Origin: a virus
Direction: 5' to 3' (one strand)
Length of the DNA: 24,099 bases
Virus record (IMG/VR): IMGVR_UViG_3300033145_001328
Span: 1 to 24,099 of that record
The notes under the pieces are model-generated. The model did not search any database. It worked only from the letters and a program-made list of their open reading frames with translations, and was not told the origin of the DNA. The position numbers and the translations under genes are program-made. Positions 21,876 through 24,099 of the stretch are shown here, in pieces (position 1 is the first letter of the stretch; every line of letters begins with the position of its first letter).

Positions 21876-22033
21876 TTAACCCCCAATTCCTCAACCACTT
21901 TCACCCCTGCTTTCTTGATTAAATCATCTTTCTTCACTATGACGCAGCCATTAAGTTCAAGCCATAGTTCTAAACTGTGTGCTGTTGGGTATCCTAAGAT
22001 AGCAATTAACTTTTCAATCAGCTCTTTATCCAT
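21872..22033 (-). CDS. Small helical protein (53 aa)
   Basis: Read directly: ATG 22033 to TGA 21872. It begins MDKELIEKLIAILGYPTAHS and ends VKVVEELGVK. The stop overlaps the next GTG (GTGA) and the start lies 16 bases inside the end of the upstream gene. No recognised family. The tight linkage on both sides supports it. Confidence 0.62.
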   Translation of the reverse strand: MDKELIEKLIAILGYPTAHSLELWLELNGCVIVKKDDLIKKAGVKVVEELGVK

Positions 22034-22461
22034 TTCTCACCGTCCCATGTCTTGTTTCTCATGAAGAAAGCACATAAAACTGTTTCTCTTGTCAGATGAT
22101 TGTTTTTTAATAGTAAATTAAGTATTGATGGGTGATCTTCTCTCATAAATTTTCCAACTTCCTCATGACAATCTTGACACCAGTAACCTCTTTCGTGGAT
22201 ACATTTCATTGCATCTGCTACCATATCCCAATACTGGTCTTGGTGGGGAACATAAACGCAACGCCCAAATCCTCCACTTCCATGAATATCGTGAAATTCC
22301 TCAGACCAGGGACTGTCGGGATTTCTTGCACATATAAAATCTTCTATTTCACTGTTCCACCCATAAAACCTTTCGTGGTCCGGACAATACCTATCCCCGA
22401 TTTTGTGTTCCTGAATTTCGGGGCAATCAACCATGGCTATGTGAATTTTACTTCTATCCAT
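22018..22461 (-). CDS. Hypothetical Cys/His-rich protein (147 aa)
   Basis: ATG 22461 is chosen over GTG 22464 by SD spacing (AAGGA). Contains DCPEIQEHKIGDRYCPDHERF (split), CIHERGYWCQDCHEE and CARNP, so several possible metal sites (CxxC at about 95-98). The end is helical (LLKNNHLTRETVLCAFFMRN). No recognised family; first gene after TerS. Confidence 0.64.
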   Translation of the reverse strand: MDRSKIHIAMVDCPEIQEHKIGDRYCPDHERFYGWNSEIEDFICARNPDSPWSEEFHDIHGSGGFGRCVYVPHQDQYWDMVADAMKCIHERGYWCQDCHEEVGKFMREDHPSILNLLLKNNHLTRETVLCAFFMRNKTWDGEKWIKS

Positions 22462-22464
22462 CAC

Positions 22465-22917
22465 CTATTCCTTCAAGGGTGAACCCTTGGTGGCATCTAT
22501 TACATTAAACACTATTGGATTGCCCTCGGCATCACCACCTATCTGTAGGCTCATAACATGCTTCCATTTTTCGGGGTCTCTATTACACAGCCAGTTCATG
22601 TCTGCCTGGTCTGAAGGGGGAACATATTTTCTGGTTATTGTTTGTCTTGTAGTTCCATCCCTGTATTTTGTTACCTTAACCTCTTCATACCAAAAGCCGA
22701 GTGCTTTTTTAAACATGGCAGCCTCTACCTGCCCGTTCGGAGTTTTCTTTGCTTTCTTTATAGTGGCGGTTAAATTGTTATACTTCAACCTATCGGTAAA
22801 AGTTTTTCTCGGTGTTTTCAGTATCTTAGCTATTTCTTCATCGATTTTCCCTTCACCGTATAGCGCAACTATTAATTTCTTTTCATCATCTGTAAATTTC
22901 TTCTTCGGTCTAGCCAT
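22465..22917 (-). CDS. Terminase small subunit-like protein
   Basis: 150 residues. Basic N-terminal HTH (ARPKKKFTDDEKKLIVALYG ... DEEIAKILKTPRKTFTDRL), then a second helix with the family pattern VEAAMFKKALGFWYEE, ending in the VPPSDQADMNWLCNRDPEKW box. These are features of phage small terminase subunits that bind the packaging site and recruit TerL. TerL lies 2.9 kb downstream, separated by accessory genes. Start ATG 22917 with a weak GGGAC upstream. Confidence 0.76.
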   Translation of the reverse strand: MARPKKKFTDDEKKLIVALYGEGKIDEEIAKILKTPRKTFTDRLKYNNLTATIKKAKKTPNGQVEAAMFKKALGFWYEEVKVTKYRDGTTRQTITRKYVPPSDQADMNWLCNRDPEKWKHVMSLQIGGDAEGNPIVFNVIDATKGSPLKE

Positions 22918-23042
22918 AATTATCGTTGTCCCTGTTAGTGTTTATTGTCTGATGCTTTGAATGTTCTACGGTCTTTGACACAATGAAATACATTTGCAAC
23001 ATACCACCTGCTTATCGTTACGTATTTCCCAATTCCCTACCT

Positions 23043-23348
23043 CTAGCTTCTGATCCAACTACGGTTAGAAGTGTGGTTATTTAATCTCTTAATTAGTAAA
23101 TCTGCGACTTTACTTATTTGCTCCCTTGATGGATTTAAAGTATTAACGACAACACCAAAACGCTTATTTGATTTTGTGTCTCTTATCCCTATGGCAGTCA
23201 TATTTCGATAATCAAAAGGCGTAATAAAAAACTCTATATTTTGGGTCTTCCGAGATTCGCTTCCCCATATGCTTGCAAGCGGAGAAGCTAAATAAGCTCC
23301 GGCAACAAGTATTCCCGTTCTTTTTATAAATTCTCGTCGAGTAATCAT
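23043..23348 (-). CDS. Tat-signal small exported protein (101 aa)
   Basis: The N-terminus TRREFIKRTGILVAGAYLAS is a clear twin-arginine signal (S/T-R-R-x-F-I-K) with a hydrophobic core and Ala-rich cut region. The mature part is ~70 residues (FFITPFDYRNMTAIGIRDT, FGVVVNTLNPSREQISKVAD) with no family I recognise. Tat substrates fold before export, often with a cofactor, though none is evident. Follows a second Tat-signal gene by 4 bases. Confidence 0.72.
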   Translation of the reverse strand: MITRREFIKRTGILVAGAYLASPLASIWGSESRKTQNIEFFITPFDYRNMTAIGIRDTKSNKRFGVVVNTLNPSREQISKVADLLIKRLNNHTSNRSWIRS

Positions 23349-23352
23349 CCTT

Positions 23353-23589
23353 TTAGTTCGGCTTTATTTGCTCCGAATTGAGTGGCACAAAATTGCCACC
23401 TCTCGACTTGGTGATGCTTTTATTGGTATAATACTGATACACACCATCATGATCTATTCGCAGCAGGTATAATCCTGGGTCAACCACACCACCCATTGGT
23501 TTTTTCTTTGAGAGATATGGGGGAAACAACAAAAATGCCGGTACCCCAAGTGCTAAAGTTTTTAAGAATTCCCTTCTTGCTTTAAGCAT
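23353..23589 (-). CDS. Tat-signal small exported protein (78 aa)
   Basis: MLKARREFLKTLALGVPAFL carries RREFLK followed by a hydrophobic core, a twin-arginine signal. About 45 residues remain after it (GLYLLRIDHDGVYQYYTNKS). Its ATG lies 8 bases inside the end of the thioredoxin-like gene (GGGAG upstream). No recognised domain. Confidence 0.7.
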   Translation of the reverse strand: MLKARREFLKTLALGVPAFLLFPPYLSKKKPMGGVVDPGLYLLRIDHDGVYQYYTNKSITKSRGGNFVPLNSEQIKPN

Positions 23590-23890
23590 TGTTCTCCCTC
23601 AAAACCTCATCAATTTTACCAAGATCAGGAACTCCTACCCACCGGCCAAGCATTGTCTCAGTATGCTGCCCATTTTTGTATTCCATGATTAATACCAGTG
23701 TCGGAAATGACCAAACCCCACAATAGGTCGCTTCTGTAAGACCATCAACCTCACCAGAATCATACTTTTCAATAACATATTTGCGGGATTCCAGGGATTT
23801 GAGAGTATCTTGGGTTTTCTGAGCGGCACATTTGGCGCAGTTCCGGCCAAAGAAATACTTAAAATATAGTTTTTTTGACACGTTGGGCAT
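23582..23890 (-). CDS. Thioredoxin-like protein with CxxC
   Basis: 102 residues. Strand KKLYFKYFFG, then CAKC at residues 18-21, a helix (AQKTQDTLKSLESR), and cis-Pro segment WSFPTLVLI (Pro63), all as in thioredoxin/glutaredoxin folds. Two half-cystines in CAKC can form a dithiol. No signal peptide, so cytoplasmic unless fused upstream. The ATG 23890 has AAGGA 12 bases upstream and overlaps the Cys-rich gene before it. Confidence 0.77.
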   Translation of the reverse strand: MPNVSKKLYFKYFFGRNCAKCAAQKTQDTLKSLESRKYVIEKYDSGEVDGLTEATYCGVWSFPTLVLIMEYKNGQHTETMLGRWVGVPDLGKIDEVLRENNA

Positions 23891-24060
23891 AATGATAAGA
23901 GTTCCTTTTTCCCTTCAATTTTTATGTGGTGTGTTATGGGAAGTATCCACTTTCTACAAACCAGACATCTTGATTCAATTAAATAATCACATTCACAATC
24001 ACTTCTAGTGCAATACCTGATTGTACTTTCGCTTACTTTGGGGCGTTTTCCCGACGGCAT
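23689..24060 (-). CDS. Cys-rich zinc-binding-like protein, overlapping the thioredoxin-like gene
   Basis: Only the first ~66 residues look coding: CTRSDCECDYLIESRCLVC (C17, C22, C24, C32, C35) and CPTC at 58-61 make two zinc-type sites. Past codon 64 (23869) the frame is just the shadow of the thioredoxin gene. The frame is open to the right edge, 13 codons beyond ATG 24060, and no SD is near, so the start could be outside. A -1 slip at 23875-23869 would fuse it to the thioredoxin fold. Confidence 0.55.
   Translation of the reverse strand: MPSGKRPKVSESTIRYCTRSDCECDYLIESRCLVCRKWILPITHHIKIEGKKELLSLCPTCQKNYILSISLAGTAPNVPLRKPKILSNPWNPANMLLKSMILVRLMVLQKRPIVGFGHFRHWY
23869..23875 (-). other. Slippery heptamer A-AAA-AAC
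   Basis: On the minus strand the heptamer is in the X-XXY-YYZ phase for the upstream frame: codon CAA(62) ends at A 23875, then AAA (23874-23872) and AAC (23871-23869). A -1 shift leads directly into the thioredoxin frame (CTA TAT TTT AAG). No stem-loop downstream has been confirmed by eye. Confidence 0.5.
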
Positions 24061-24099
24061 TACATTGGTATATACACCTATTGCGTACTTCCATTTTGG

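Noticed and set aside
22918-23042. 125-base gap before TerS with short frames (for example MLQMYFIVSKTVEHSK...) and a plus-strand TTGACA at about 22976.
   Set aside because: None of the frames has a good ribosome site and all are very short; the -10 region after TTGACA is poor, so no promoter can be supported.
24061-24099. 29-codon frame MEVRNRCIYQCNAVGK... from ATG 24094.
   Set aside because: It competes with the in-frame upstream extension of the Cys-rich gene and is too short to judge at the window edge.
1-24099. CRISPR arrays, insertion sequences, integrase, reverse transcriptase or diversity-generating repeats.
   Set aside because: No regular spacer-repeat pattern, inverted-repeat ends with transposase, or RT motifs were seen.

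Overview
The window is the virion-assembly and DNA-packaging region of a tailed bacteriophage (Caudoviricetes), either free or integrated. All the recognisable phage genes are on the minus strand, so the late cluster reads from right to left. Evidence is a complete order of small and large terminase, portal, MuF-type minor head protein, fibre-like structural proteins, scaffold, N4-gp56-like major capsid, head-tail connector, virion morphogenesis (gpS-like) protein and probable tail terminator. No tail tube, tape measure or baseplate gene is visible, so the tail type is not shown here. The DNA is AT-rich by eye, Shine-Dalgarno sites are good GGAG/AGGAGG types, and many genes overlap by ATGA, GTGA or TAATG. 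Twin-arginine signals, a GT9 (heptosyltransferase-like) enzyme and lytic transglycosylase suggest a Gram-negative host; this is inference and no host can be named.

Right end (about 24.1-22.9 kb): a Cys-rich protein overlaps a thioredoxin-like protein, followed by two tiny Tat-signal proteins. A slippery heptamer A-AAA-AAC lies in frame at the overlap. Then come TerS, a short accessory block with two nucleotide-metabolism-type enzymes (a deoxyribosyltransferase-like DUF4406 type and a dATP/dGTP diphosphohydrolase type), small Cys-rich and acidic proteins and a lytic transglycosylase. TerL, portal and minor head protein follow.

Middle (14.7-8 kb): a block of three exported or membrane small proteins, a possible structured RNA with terminator, two large fibre-like structural proteins, small structural proteins, scaffold and major capsid protein. 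Left-middle (7.8-2.9 kb): connector, HELLH peptidase, membrane coiled-coil protein, gpS-like protein, a run of small Cys-rich proteins, tail-terminator-like protein. Left (2.9-0.4 kb): GT9 glycosyltransferase, small proteins, a ParB-N protein and the stump of an ABC-type ATPase.

Left edge (1-386): two short plus-strand genes of a type seen in phage and plasmid early regions converge on the late cluster; their last stop codon interlocks with that of the truncated ATPase.

Seven hairpin-plus-U-tract elements point in the direction of late transcription; most lie just upstream of a start codon, which suggests that the long operon is tuned by internal termination. About eight real small genes under 60 codons were found by direct reading and are listed.
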